A stretch of DNA of 64,000 nt from Apus apus. Its lineage: Eukaryota; Chordata; Aves; Apodiformes; Apodidae. The notes under the pieces are model-generated. The model did not search any database. It was not told the origin of the DNA and worked only from the letters and a program-made list of their open reading frames with translations. Shown piece after piece: positions 1 through 12,516 of the stretch (positions within the stretch are counted from its first letter, which is position 1; every line of letters begins with the position of its first letter). Position numbers and translations under genes: made by a program. The stretch lies in the NCBI RefSeq assembly GCF_020740795.1, contig NC_067285.1:37643318-37707317 (forward strand), given 5' to 3'.

Positions 1-310
1 TCCAGGAAAGCTGGGGAGGGGCTTGGGACAAGGGCAGGGAGTGAGAGGACAAGGGATTGAAACTGGAAGAGGGGAGATTTAGTTTGAACATCAGGAGTAA
101 ATTCTGTGCTGTGAGGGTGGTGAGACCCTGGCCCAGGCTGCCCAGGGAAGCTGTGGCTGCCCCATCCCTGGCAGTGTTGAAGGGCAGGTTGGATGGGGCT
201 TGGAGCAGCCTGGGCTGGTGGGAGGTGTCCCTGCCCATGCAGGGGAGTTGGAACTACATGATCTTTAAGGTCCCTCCAACTCAAACCAGGCTGGGATTCT
301 GTGGTTCTAT
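1..310 (+). mobile_element. CR1 LINE 3' end
   Basis: Typical CR1 3' untranslated sequence (GAGACCCTGGCCCAGG, TGGGAGGTGTCCCTGCCCAT), ending near GGGATTCTGTGGTTCTATGA. Truncated by the window edge. Confidence 0.85.
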
Positions 311-727
311 GAATGTTTGGCTTTTAAGATCCATTATTAAAAATTTTATCCCAATTTTGTAGATAGATTTTTTTTTTAATTACTTTAAGCAAAAAAAAAG
401 GGAAATACATCATTTCTCCAGTAATTACCTTCACTTCCCACTTCCTGGAAGCTTGGTGTGTTCCAGGGTGCTGAGCCTGAAGAGCCCCCACCCCATCACC
501 CTCCTTATCTGACCCTCAGGCTGGGGCTGCAGCTGGTTGTTTCGGTCTCACTTATGCCCCAACGTCCCTCTGGTAATTGTCCCCAAATCCAGATCATTCC
601 AGGGGGGAGCAGCCTGATTTCATGCGTGGTGCCCAAGAGGTGAGGAGCATCCCTGGGGCTTCAGCTCTGGAGACAGTGAGATGCCAGCTTGGACTGGTGC
701 AGGGAGGGGTGAGGTGATGGGGGGGAC

Positions 728-1005
728 GTTCACAGGATCACAGAGTGGTGGGGACTGGAAGGGACCTCTGCAGATCATCCAGTCCAGCCCCCTCTGCCAG
801 AGCAGGGTCACCTACAGCAGATCCCACAGGAACACGTCCAGATGGGTTTGGAATGTCTCCAGAGAAAAGACTCCACAGCCTCTCTGGGAAGCCTGTCCCA
901 GGCCTCTGTCACCCTCACAGCAAGTAAGTTCTTCCTCATGTTTAACTTGAACCTCCTGTGCTCCAGCTTGTGCCCATTGCCCCTTGTCATTGGACACTGC
1001 TGAAA
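728..1005 (-). mobile_element. CR1 LINE 3' end
   Basis: Reverse-strand CR1 tail of the subfamily whose 3' end reads CCTGACATTCTGTGATTCT; here the end is diverged (GATCACAGAGTGGTGGGG). Confidence 0.8.
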
Positions 1006-1164
1006 AGTGAAGCTGTTGGGGATTAAAATGAGTATGTGCTTTGCTTGCACATAAACATTTAGAGCTTGGATGCTTCTTTTTTTTCTACCTGCATATGAAA
1101 ACCTCGACTGTCAGTAAGATTTTTTTTGCCCCACCTGGCACTCCTCCCACTCATTATTTAATCA

Positions 1165-1326
1165 TTCGACTTAATGAACTCAAAGGTCTTTTCCAACCAA
1201 AACAACTCTATGATGTAAGCACTGAACGAGTAGATTAGGTTATGGTTGGTGGATTTAGGTTATGACTGGACTTGATCTTCAAGGTCCTTTCTAACCAGGA
1301 TAATTCTGTGTGTGATTCTATGATTT
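1165..1326 (+). mobile_element. Two short CR1 3' tails
   Basis: Two successive remnants, each with GGTCYTTTCCAACC-like sequence and an ATTCTGTG/ATTCTATG end (about 1165-1215 and 1240-1326). They may be two insertions or one duplicated tail. Confidence 0.6.
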
Positions 1327-1329
1327 TCC

Positions 1330-4300
1330 TCAGCACAAGTGGCTGAGATATTAGAACCTCAAGCTGCACTAAACTATTGCTGGACCCTGGTGAAGCTGTG
1401 ACTCGGAGAAGTGCTAAGGAGAGGTTAAGAGTGACAAAGCACTTCAGCAAGCAACCCCTCTTAAACAACACCACACTATGGGAAAAGGGCCAACTGAAAC
1501 CAGAACTGAAGGAACTAGAATTCCAGATAGTGGGGACTGTTCTACAGCAGCAGAGTGACAAAGCACAGGTGGAACCAAAGATGAAGTCCAAAGTGCTTGC
1601 CGAAGAGAAGAGAGACCAGTCACCTCAGGAGCAGATGTACCTTAAACACGATGATTAGATAAGGGGTGGCATGGATGGACTGTGGGCTTAGAGGGCACAG
1701 GTACAACACAGGCTGGGTCCCTCTGCAGAGGCACCAGCTGGACCTGCAGTGAACCAACTCTGGCAGAGCCAAAGGTCTGAACTTTTCTTTATCAGGGTTA
1801 CAGGTGGCTCCAGCCACACCCAAACTCCTCTCCAAGACATGGTTCATGAAGTCAGGAGTTCCACTCCAAAACTCACAGCTCTCGGACTCCTCTTGAACAG
1901 CACCTGCATCCTGGTGGAGCACAAAGCCTCAGCAGATGTGCTGGATCCCCCCTGGAGGGGCTCCAACACACAGCAAGAGCTGGGTCGTGCTGCAAAGTCC
2001 CTGGGAACACCTTGCTGAAGGTGTTCTGCTCTGCTCTCAAACTTGCTACAAGGACCAGGAGTCGCCAGAAATACAGCAGGAACCTCTCTGATGTCCTGTC
2101 CCCAGGAGGAAGACAGGATTTTGGTTTCAATGCAAGCTGGGAAGAAGGGGGAGTGGCTTCTTGTGTCAGCACATCTGAACCTGTTTTTCCACCTTTCCTC
2201 CTCTCCCTACAGGGTAAAAGGCAGGCTCTGCTCTGAGTCACCACCCACGGGAGACTGAGCCCAGCTGGGAGAGCTTCTGGCACTGCCTCCAGCTAGACTT
2301 TAGTAAAGACCCACCGGGATTTCAAATCGAGGTGGAATTATTCAGGCTTTGGGAGAGGTGGCAGGAGCCCTCAGCACCAGGAGCTGAGAGGTGGCCTCAA
2401 AGGCAGTGCTGCCAAAATGGCACCCACCGCCCCACCAGCCCACTGGGCACCCACTGGCCAAGGGGTGAAGTCTGTGGGACACGTGCTGGAAGGGCAAAAA
2501 ATGCCAGAAGAGGGCTGTGATATCCAGCCACAGAGATAATTGGCCAGTTGGAGGTGACTGGAAAGGTGGTGGGTGTGTTGTCCCACCAGAAGTGCACCCC
2601 ATGGCCAATGAGAGCAAATAGCAGCTTCTCCTCCAGCTTCTGTCCTGCCAGGGGTGGGTTTCTTTCTCATTTTCTGAAGAGCACCCCCAGCAGCCACTGT
2701 GGGGCTGGGGAGGTTTGGTGTTTCCAGACAGTGGCTGCTTGCACGCCGGGAGGCTGCGAGAAGAGCCAACCAGACCTGGACAGGTTTTCCACTAGAGCTT
2801 GGTGGGATGAGCTGGTTCCATGAAGCCTGTGGTGCCGCACACACGCTGGCAGCACCTGGAGCACCCACACCAGCCCCAGGCACCCCCACCAGCCCCAAGC
2901 ACAGCGTCACCGGAAGATTCCCAAGTGATCCGGTGCAGGAAGGGTGTTTTGTCTAGGAGCAGACTCCAGCCCTTGGGTGAATTAGGTGGAGGAGGAAGGA
3001 TTGGAGGGAGTGGCAACTCGTGACGCTCCCGAGTGAGTGGAGCAGAGGGAATAAGAGCCCGCTGCGTGGTGGGGCAGCGGGAAGCTCCTGCTTGGTGGAC
3101 ATCAGGAAGAGAGGCACCCGGGGCTACCTGCAGGGACAGCAGGGAAGAGCGGTAGGTGGCTGAAGAGCCCCAAGGTGGGATGGTGGGGCTTCCTCAGGAG
3201 ACCTGGGTCTGAAGGAAAGTCATTTCTGCTTGCTGGGGGCTCAGGACCATGCTGCTGGTGGAAGGGGTTCCACCCTGCTCCGTTGCTCAGAGGTCAGCAG
3301 GAGCTCTCAAGGTCTGCTGAGCTGAGGGAGCCTTCACAAAGGGAATATTTTTGCAGGTTGGCTGTTGGGAGGAAAGGGCCAACCTGGGCCAGATGCTCCC
3401 CTGGAATTTGCGTGCCATGCTCCTGCTGTGACACCAAAGTAAGGGTTTCTGTCCCTCCTTGCTTTTCTGAAAGCCCATCTGAAAAGTGAGGAGACCAGAG
3501 CTCCCTGGGGCTGGGTGGCAAAGGAGAGCCCTGCTGCACAGTGACAGGGGATGTAGCGAGGGGTCTCAGCCCCCAGCAGCAGCCTGGGGGTGTCAGGGTG
3601 GAAGTGGGGAACCCTCATCCCCCAGGGTGGGGGGCAGCCATGCGGGGGGGCTCTGCTGAGCCAAGCCACAGCCACCCTGACCTCATGCTGGTGGCACCCC
3701 ACTGGGAGCAGGAGGGGGGTCCTGGAGGTCCCCTCCAGCCTGGGGGACCAGGCCCTGTGGGATTCTCCAGGGACAGCAGAGGGAGCAGGTGGCCTTGTCC
3801 CCAGATGCAAAGCCTCCTCAGAGCATGGGGAGGCTGGTTTCTCCAGCAGAAGACAGAGGGGACATGAGGGTCAGCTGGGCAGGGACAGCAACCTGCTTGC
3901 AGTTCGTTCTTTGTCCTGGAAGATCTTCTGCAGAGAAGCAATGGGGTGGGTGCCAAATCCCTGGCCCTGCCATCAGGCCATGGGTGCTGCCTCCCACACA
4001 GCCCAGCATAGGGATTTGGGAATTTGGGGGGTATCTGGCAGGGCTCCTGGCTGGGGGCCCCACACTGTGCAGCCATTTCAGCCTGCCCCCAGTGCTGGGG
4101 CAGCATTTCTGTTGCAAGTGTGTTGTTGCCAACAAATGAAGTGCTGGTAAGATGGTCTGTGGTAAAAAGATGCCAAAACAGACACCTCCAGACTGTTCCC
4201 AGGAAGCATGGTGAGGCTTCTGGGATGGTGTTTCACTCAGGCTTGCAAAACCAACTCAAGCCTTTCAGCCAGAAGAAGAGCCCGACCAGATCCCATTGTT

Positions 4301-4600
4301 TGGTGTCACATTATGAACTGGCCTCCCCGGTCCTGCAACTGAAAGCGGAGTGGTTTACTCCTGATTGGTTCAGTGTAAACACAGAATCTGTTCTTCTGAG
4401 CCATCATGTTTAATGAATAGTCTGAAATCACCTCCTTCAAAGCCAGATTTGTCCGGGCAAATGTGTGATGAGCATGCGAGGGAGTTTGGACCCTGGCAGT
4501 GTTCCAGAGAAGCAAAATTAGGCTGGTAAGGGCATGCTGTGCCTACCTTAGCTGTTAGAACCATCCATGTCCCTCACGCTCATCATGTCAACCATGTTTT
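1330..4600. other. Upstream flank of lipase 1, no confirmed gene
   Basis: Contains a 93-codon open frame at 1377-1658 (see findings) and the candidate 5' exon near 3050-3157. The rest has only short GC-driven frames with no family I recognise. Confidence 0.5.
3050..3157 (+). promoter_or_regulatory. Candidate promoter and 5' untranslated exon of lipase copy 1
   Basis: An AT-rich TATA-like element (GGGAATAAGAG, about 3048-3056) is followed by about 100 bases ending in GAGCG and a donor-like GTAGGT. The ATG exon of lipase copy 1 opens with an acceptor at 4605, so an upstream untranslated exon must exist, and this is the best-looking candidate. No transcript evidence is visible. Confidence 0.25.
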
Positions 4601-4610
4601 GCAGAGCACC

Positions 4611-7600
4611 ATGATGTGGCTGTTTGTAACCATTGTTTATTCCTTGTGCATCAGTGAGGAGGCTCATGCCAGCCCCGAGGTGTTCATGGATGTGGTAAGT
4701 TCTGGCTGCTCTCCCTTCTTGTCCTGTTTGGGCATGCAAGCTACCTCTGCTGCCACAGTCTGGGCAGAACCCGTGGTCTCTGCATGTGTGTCTTCACCAG
4801 GGTTTTCTACTAGGGTTTTATTAGAGCTTTTGTCTCTCTGGGCTTATGTGCCTGGAGATTCATGGAAGACAATTTAGGGGGGAGTTTGGTGCAAATCCAG
4901 AGGTTTGGTCAAGCCCTGTCTTGGGCTTCACTGTTGTTGCTGCCCTGCTCTTCACAAATGTTGATTGCGACATGAGAAGTGACAGCAGGTCTCTCTCTGT
5001 CTCAGACCTGCTCAGGGAATGAGGGACACTCACACCTGCCAAAAGCTTTACCTGCAGCCATGACATCACCGCAGGGTCGGTGGAAGGACCTTGGGAGGTC
5101 CCTACTCCACCCTCCTGCTGACAGCAGGAGTCACCCCTACCAGCTCAGTGCGGCCACTGTTGGCGTCACCCAGCCCAGCCTGTCACCCAGGATGGAGACC
5201 CCCCACCTCCCTGGGGACCATCCCACACTGTCCTCCCCTTCCCACAGGGTGAAATTGTCCGCTACTATGGGTATCCCTATGAGGAGCATGAAGTGGTGAC
5301 AGAGGATGGCTATTACCTCACCCTCCAGAGGATTCCTCATGGCAGAGACAACCCGGGGAGCAGCAGCACCTCCCATCAAGCAGAGACAGAGGCCTCCAGC
5401 ATGTTCTGTCCCAGTAGGTGCCACGAGAAGGTCTGGCTGCTCCAGGGACCTTGAGAGCTCTACTGGGCTGCAGAAGGCCATGGTCTGGAGCCTCAAGAAG
5501 ACAACTTTCCCTGGAGGTTTAGCCTTGGCAGCAGAAGAAATGATGCTGCCCACCACCATGACCTTCTTTTCCTGGGAGCATCTGCTCCAAAGAGGAAGGA
5601 AAAGATAAGGAGAATGAATAGGACAGAGAGTTTTTGCCCCAGGTTTTACCCCAGCTCAAAGCCAGCCTGTGGGGCAGCAAAGAGCCATTTGTCAGCAGGG
5701 TCCCCTCCCCTCCATGTCCAATCCAATGCCACCTCACCATGTTGGTGCCTTTCTGGTCCTCATTTCAACCACTGTTTAGATACCAACATGGCAGCCCAGT
5801 GTAAAAAGCCAGATTTCCATTCAGGATGATTTGGCCTCAGCTGTCCAGGGTGGAAATGTGAGTCTGATACTGAAGGTCCAAACACCAACAGAAAAAGAGA
5901 AAAGAAAAAGAGAAAAAGAAAAAAGAAACTTCCTTCAACTTCTTCATGCTGCAACCTGTGGTCACCCTACCACAGGGTGATGACCCAATTGTGAAGTTGG
6001 ACCTGCTTTGAGCAGGGGATTGGAGCAAAGACCTCCAGAGGTCCTTTCCAAACTGAACCTTTCCATAAACTCTCTTCCACTTTCTTCCTACAGCACCTCG
6101 GGCTTCCTGGACCTTTGTTTAAAAAAATCTGAAGCTTCTTCTGGGGAGCTGAGGCTTGTCCAGGAGGCTTGAAGTGGTCAGAAGTGGGTGGAGATCACAG
6201 AAACACAGGATGTCAGGGGTTGGAAGGGACCTCTAAAGACCATCAAGTCCAACCCTGCAGCCAGAGCAGGACCAAAACTAGGACAGGTCACTCAGAAAGG
6301 CATCTAGACAGGTCTGGAAAGTCTCCAGAGAAGGAGACTCCACAGCCTCTCTGGGCAGCCTGTCCCAGGGCTCTGTCACCCTCACAGTGAAGAAGTTCTT
6401 CCTCACTTTGAGGTGGAACTTCCTGTGCTGGAGTTTGAATCCATTAAATGTTCTTGACCCCTCCAGTACTCACGTCCCTTGCAAGGGGGCACCATGGTGT
6501 CATCATGCCACGGGAGGGACTGAGGCTCTGCTGGAGTTTCAGTGTCTCCTGGTCAGACCCAGAGTCCCTGAGCCAAACAAAAGGCATGGTGAGAAGGGTG
6601 GTCTCCATGCAAAGGACAGTGTCCAGGCGAACATGGAGCTTGGTTTATTTCTTCCTGAGCTCCTTTCAATGTGGAGTCCAACCTTATTTTTCAGTTCCAC
6701 TGTATCAATTTTCTCTGCCCTGGGATGATCCAAGAGGCACTTCAAACCACCTCTCCTGCACCTCTCCACCTCAAACCATCTTCCTGCACTTCCCCAGGGG
6801 GATGTTGCTGCCAAAGCGATACCTGGATGTGAACGGTCAGTTTTGCTCATGGTCAGACAAAATGATCCTCCTCTTCTTTCTCCAGCTCCCAAGCCTGCAG
6901 TCCTCCTGCAGCATGGCCTGGTGTTGGAGGGAAGCAACTGGGTCACCAACCTCCCCAACAACAGCCTGGGCTTCATCCTTGCTGACGCTGGCTACGACGT
7001 CTGGATCGGAAACAGCCGGGGCAACAGCTGGTCACGGAAGCACAGGGAGTTTGAGTTTCACCACCAGGAATACTCAGCTTACAGGTATCTGCTGCAAAAC
7101 TGAGGGGTGGGCAGGTACCTGGTGCCCCCAGCAGTGTCCATAGGCTGGAGAAGCAGCACTGCTGGCAGTCACACCATCTGCCTGTGGGCATAAACCCACA
7201 CCCCGGAGACACCATCAGGTTGCAAGAGCCCTCCCCTGCTCCCCAGAGGGTCATGGCACGACTTGCCATGTTCTGCCTGTCCCTCTCAAGGCCAGGAACA
7301 GTAATTTTGTCACTTGCCCATCTCTGTTGCAGCTTTCATGAGATGGCCATGTATGACCTGCCAGCCACTATCAACTACATTCTGCAGAAAACTGGACAGG
7401 AGCAGTTATACTACATGGCCTACTCCCAAGGCACCACCACAGGTACGTGGGAGGAGATCAGATCACTCCCAGAGTTATGTGAGCTGCCAGCCTTGGTCTG
7501 GAGTGTTCTTCTGAGAGCCTGAACGAGGAGGGTAATGTCCAAACAACATAGGGACAGAAGAGTTTTGCTCTAGCAGAAGAGTTTTGAGCAGTGATAGTCC

Positions 7601-10600
7601 ACAAGTGGTTGCAGTGATGGCTTTTGGTGCATCCTTCTGCTGCCAGAGCCCCAGGAGGGGCTGCAGGAGGTGAGCAGTTGAGCTGGGAGCTGATGTGCAT
7701 CAGCAACAAGGGCTTCAGGACAAGTCAAAGATGTTCAGAGGGCTGGAGCAGCTCTGCTCTGACTGGGAGAGTTTGGGTGTTCAGCCTGGAGAAGAGAAGG
7801 CTCCAGGGAGACCTGAGAGCACCTTCCAGGGCCTGAAGGGGCTCCAGGAAAGCTGGGGAGGGACTTGGGACAAAGGCAGGGAGGGAAAGGACAAGGGGGA
7901 ATGGATGAAAACTGAACTGAGATGAGATATTAGGATGAAATTATTCAAGGAAGATGTTGCCCAGGGAAGCTGTGGCTGCCCCATCCCTGAAAGTGTTGAA
8001 GACCAGGTTGGATGGGGCTTGGAGCAGCCTGGTCTGGTGGGAGGTGTCCCTGCTGATGGCACGGGGTTGGAACTGGATGGTGTTTAAAGTCCCTTCCAAC
8101 CCAAACCTGTCTGGGATTCTAAGTCACCAACCTGCTAGAGCCACCTCCAAGGGTCCTTCTCATGGGCACACATGCTTGGGATCCACCAGCTTCTTCAGCA
8201 ATGACAGGGCAGGTTCTGCTTCCTTCTCCTTCCCACAGGTTTCATTGCATTTTCCTCCATTCCTGAGCTGGATAGTAAAATCAAGATGTTTTTTGCCTTG
8301 GCTCCTATCACTGTAAGCTCAAACATGAAGACCCCCTTGGTAAGGTTGTTTGACCTTCCTGAGGGGCTGATTAAGGTACGTCTTCACCACATGCTCATCC
8401 AGTGTGAAGGGAAAGGAGGGAATGGACAGGTCTTACCAGCTGACACATGCTGTCCTTGTGCATCATCTCCACCTCCCTCAGCACTGAGGAGGGGTGTTTG
8501 TGCCAACATCTTCTGTCAGAAACATGCAGTAAACAGTGCAAAGGTTCCTTCTGACCAGCCCTAGTCAGAGCAGAACTATTTCTAGATATTGTTTTGGGGT
8601 CCAGCCTCCTAGGAGGAACCTCTTCAAGGAATATCAGGGCTCTCCCAGGACCATGGCCATTTCTGAAAAGCCCAAACTACAAAGCACAGCAAAGCTGTCG
8701 TGAGGAAGGCAGCAGCTTTTGGGGGTGAGCAGAGAGGTGGGGAGCATCTGGAGGCAAAAGAGGAACCTGAACCACACTGATACCCACTTTTGACTTTCAC
8801 AGCTTGTTTTAGGACACACGGTGGTCTTCGATGAGGAGGAGTTCTTGAAGAAAATGATTACTGGCCTGTGCAGCTACCCCATCTTTAACAGCTTTTGCTC
8901 CTTGGTCATTTACTTGCCTGGTGGGTTCACCAACAGCATAGATACGGTACGTACACTCCAGCTTACTTTTTCAGTGGTTCAGTTTCTCCATGTTTGAGCC
9001 CGAGTTGTCAACTAGCTACCTTCACCTGGCCTTTCCCCTCTTTGATTTGTCAAAACATCTAGGACAGGTGGGCCCTCACCCTTCAGTCTACCATCCTTAG
9101 AACATATTTATCCCCAAGTCACCCCTTTCCCTGTGCTCCACTGCACTGAACACAGAGCCATAGAGAAATTCAGGCTGGAGGCACCAGGGTGGGGGTCTCC
9201 AGCCCAACCCTGCTCCCACCAGGGCCAACAGCAGGTTGTCTGGGGACTTGTTCAGGTGAGCTGGGTGGTGCCAGGATGCCCTTGGGGCCAGCCAAGATTT
9301 TAAGGTCCAGATCCTGCCACAAACCACTCATGTGAGTGAAACTGGAGATGGGTCCACATAGAGTACCAAGCAACAATGGCTTGATCATGGATGGGGTCAG
9401 AGATGGGCCGCTGTTTCTCCAGGAATATGTTGGTGTAATTACTTCATATTCCAGGAGGAAATGCACATGGAATATGTAGAGCTACTGCATGTGGCTGCTG
9501 AGCAGGATCAGCTTTGTCTCTGTGCAGAGAATGACTGTCTCCACTGGTGTCTTGCAGAGCCGCATGGATGTCTACCTGTCCCGCTACCCTGACACTACGT
9601 CCCTCAAAAACATGTTACATTGGCGCCAGGTAGGATTTCCTGCTCCAGAGAAAGAGCCCATGCAGCCAGGGCCCACCTTCCCTTTGCTCAGCTGCTGAGG
9701 ACCTCTTCTCAACTCCCCCACCACTCTGCCTGCAGAGCTGGATTAAAAAAAGGGAGGACTGACACAGAACACTGATGCTGATGCAGTTCTTTTGGCCGTG
9801 GCTTTCAGATAAAGATGACCAAGAGTCTTTGGAGCTGGTAGGAGACAGAAGGAAAAACTGGTAACAAAGCACAGGAGATGCTGGAGTGAAGGTGAAGAGC
9901 TGAGGCTCAGGAACAATAACTAGTGTTAGAACAACTAATCATTGAAAGCCTTCACAAATTTGTGTCCTTCTGTTGTAGACATTGACTGTGACAGAAAGAG
10001 GAACCTTGCCCAAAGGTCTGATGCCTCGTTCTTTGAGGCTTGGTTGCATGCTAGGTGCACCACAGGTTCCTGGGGCCTCAGCTTCCAGACACCTACACTC
10101 TGCAGCTTGCCAGCCACCCCAGAGAGGGGGAATGAAAGATGTGAGCCATGCCCAGCCATCTCGGTAGCCATGCTGAGATCCTTCTGGGGATTGAGTTCTC
10201 CCCCTGAAAGACAATGTCACACAGAACTCAGAGTGTCCTCCAGCCTTGGTGGCAGGCGGGAGCAGAGCAGTTTCCCAGCCCCCTCCTTTATGTTTCCTAC
10301 AGTCTTCCCCAGCGCATGGACAATAAACACAACTCTCCTCCTTTTCCAGCTCTATCAAACAGGGGAATTCAAGCACTATGATTATGGCAGTGACAACCTG
10401 CTTCATTACAATCAGGTAAGAGAAATCCATCCCTACTTGTCCGTTGTCAGAGGGAAAAAAGAGAATTACAGTCACGACGAAAATGCTGCAGTGACTGAAA
10501 CTGAATTTTAGGGGATTTATTTGTGATCAAACAGCTCTGTAACTTTTAATCCCAAAAGAGAGGTTTGTAATGTCATTCAGTGATCACTTTTGGATCCCCT

Positions 10601-10998
10601 GGAGAAAAGTAGGATCCCAAAGCACAGCCATGATCTCTAGTGATACTTCCTGTGTCATCTCTCGGGATGGGGGAGAAATTCCAAGTGGGGAGCAGGAATA
10701 CTTTGAATTTTTTACTTCCTTGTCCTCCCAGTGCCTTCCTCAAGCCACCCTATTTGTCTTCCAGACCACACCTCCCTTCTACGAGCTAGAAAACATGAAA
10801 ACACCACTTGCTGCATGGTATGGTGGCAAGGACTGGATTTCAGCCCCCGAAGATGTGAACATCACGCTGCATCGCATAACCAACGTGGCCTACAAAAAGT
10901 ACATCCCTGAGTTTGTCCACTTTGATTTCCTCTGGAGTAGGCAAGTCTATGAGCAAGTGTACAAAGAAATCCTTGAACTGCTGGAGAACAATGCCTAG
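4611..10998 (+). CDS. LIPM-like: Acid lipase family, LIPM-like, copy 1 (9 coding exons)
   Basis: Secreted or lysosomal alpha/beta-hydrolase of the acid lipase family (LIPA/LIPF/LIPM), which hydrolyses acyl esters of glycerides. Coding exons: 4611-4694, 5248-5413, 6886-7084, 7333-7442, 8239-8375, 8803-8946, 9558-9629, 10350-10415 and 10765-10998; phases close to give 403 aa (family about 400). Seen: a hydrophobic N-terminus ([13 protein letters not shown]), the FMDV/YEEHEV/EDGYYL N-terminal block, LLQHGL (oxyanion region), [11 protein letters not shown], nucleophile Ser181 in AYSQG, Asp349 in GGKDW and His378 in HFDFLW. Two oddities: the nucleophile elbow is A-x-S-x-G where relatives have G-x-S-x-G, and exon 2 lacks a donor at the usual place, so the only phase-compatible one (GTAGGT after 5413) adds 16 residues. 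A splice acceptor just before the ATG (exon from 4605) implies an upstream untranslated exon. The sister gene at 18187 has the same exon phases. LIPM rather than LIPA is inferred from closeness to copy 2. Confidence 0.9.
5888..5932 (+). repeat. Polypurine tract (GAAAAA)n
   Basis: Imperfect GAAAA/GAAAAA repeat in intron 2 of lipase 1. Confidence 0.9.
6192..6455 (-). mobile_element. CR1 LINE 3' end in lipase 1 intron 2
   Basis: Starts with the ATCACAGAAACACAGGATGT tail and extends through GGCAGCCTGTCCCAGGGCTC to the GGTGGAACTTCCTGTGCTGG block. Confidence 0.8.
7722..8122 (+). mobile_element. CR1 LINE 3' end in lipase 1 intron 4
   Basis: GCTCCAGGAAAGCTGGGGAG and TGGGAGGTGTCCCTGCTGAT blocks, ending CTGGGATTCTAAG; the same subfamily as the copy at 1-310. 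Confidence 0.85.
9150..9300 (-). mobile_element. Diverged CR1-type tail in lipase 1 intron 6
   Basis: AGCCATAGAGAAATTCAGGC followed by CCAACCCTGCTCCCACCAGG resembles a diverged CR1 3' end. Low sequence agreement. Confidence 0.4.
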
Positions 10999-11883
10999 AG
11001 CCCGACTTGTGGCAGTAATGGTTGGTTTCTCATTCGTCTTCTGGGGCTTCTTTTCTTTGGAAAACAAACAAACCCCAAAAAAGGGGAGGAGGGAAAATAG
11101 TGAAGAAAAAAAAAGAGGGGGGAAAGGTTCATGTGGTTGGTTTGTGCTGATACTGCTCTGGCAAGTGAGAAAAACAGGCCAATTCAGTGATTGGAGAAGC
11201 ACATAGAATTTAGGTCAAATAGGCTGAGGTCCTTGCAGAAGTTGGGCACGGACCCTAAGTCTCCCAGATGCCTCACTCATGTGGCTTTCCAGCAACAAAC
11301 TTTGGTGGAGTTTGGCTCCTGGCTGCTGCTGTGGGCTGGGTCCCCAGCTGCAAACACCTGGAGAGCAGCTCAGCTCCCTCCTGGACACTGGTGATTCACC
11401 ATGGTAGATGTGCTGGGATGGACCATGCGGTGGGTCAAGCGATGAATCCTGCTGGTGTAGCTTTATCCACCCTCTGGTGACTCCTCCATGCCAGGAACCC
11501 AAATATCCTGATGTTCATCACTTTCCTTTACAGTCAGAAGGGCCGGAAATTTTCTGCCTGGTGACAAGGAGAAAAGTTCATGGGTTGTGTTTTTTTTCCC
11601 CATGAGGACTGTCCGTTTTGCTAACATGGGAAACAGCTTTCTCAAATTCATGCTGATCCAGCCAACAACAGCCTTGCTTGTACACGAGAAGGTTTTGAAT
11701 AACTTTGACCAGACAACACCATTTTGCACCATTTAAAGCAACATTCCCCAACAAAAACCCATCCAGAAAGGTCACCTTTTGCCAGCGCTCAGGAAACTTT
11801 GTTTATCTTCCTTCTAGGAGAGAGGGAAGAGTCTTATGGAAGCCAGTAATGAGTCTAACTCTGCTTTCAGCTTCTGGATTACA

Positions 11884-11888
<5 letters not shown>
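10999..11888. other. 3' flank of lipase 1, nothing recognised
   Basis: Starts with A-rich sequence right after the stop codon. No canonical AATAAA in the first several hundred bases, so the polyadenylation site is unresolved. Confidence 0.5.
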
Positions 11889-11939
<51 letters not shown>

Positions 11940-11940
11940 C
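11889..11940 (+). repeat. (AAT)n microsatellite
   Basis: About 17 near-perfect AAT units ending in AACAAC, between lipase 1 and a CR1. Confidence 0.95.
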
Positions 11941-12048
11941 AGAAGGAATTGCAAACTTGTTTGTTTGTATAATTATTTTCTTAAAATATGCCTAGGAGCA
12001 AGCAGGGCAAAGGACAAGGCCCTCTTTCCATTAAAATGTACAAATATT

Positions 12049-12515
12049 AATCATAGAATCACAGAATGTCAGGGGTTGGGAGGGACCTCTGAAGATCATC
12101 CAGCCCAACTGTTCCTGCTGCAGCAGGAACACCCAGGGCAGGTCACACAGGAACGTGTCCAGATGGGTCTTGAAAGTCTCCAGAGAAGGAGCCTCCACAG
12201 CCTCTCTGGGCAGCCTGTCCCAGGGCTCTGTCACCCTCACAGCAAAGAAGTTTCTCCTCATGTTGAGGTGGAACTTCCTGTGTTGTCACTTGGTGCCGTT
12301 TCCCCTCGTCCTGTCACAGGCACCACTGAACAGAGACTGGCCCCTTCCTGACACCCACCCTGCAGATATTTATAGACATTCATCAGGTCCCCTCTTAGTC
12401 TTCTCTTCTCAAGACTAAACAGCCCCAGGTCTCTCAGCCTTTCTGCGTATGACAGACGTTCCAGTCCCTTCATCATCCTCGTAGCCTTCGTTGGACTCTG
12501 CCTGATTCCTGATAA
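12049..12515 (-). mobile_element. CR1 LINE 3' end
   Basis: About 465 bases from CATAGAATCACAGAATGTCA (3' tail) through the GCCTCTCTGGGCAGCCTGTC block. It is enclosed by AT-rich triplet repeats on both sides (11889-11940 and 12517-12568). Confidence 0.85.
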
Positions 12516-12516
12516 T

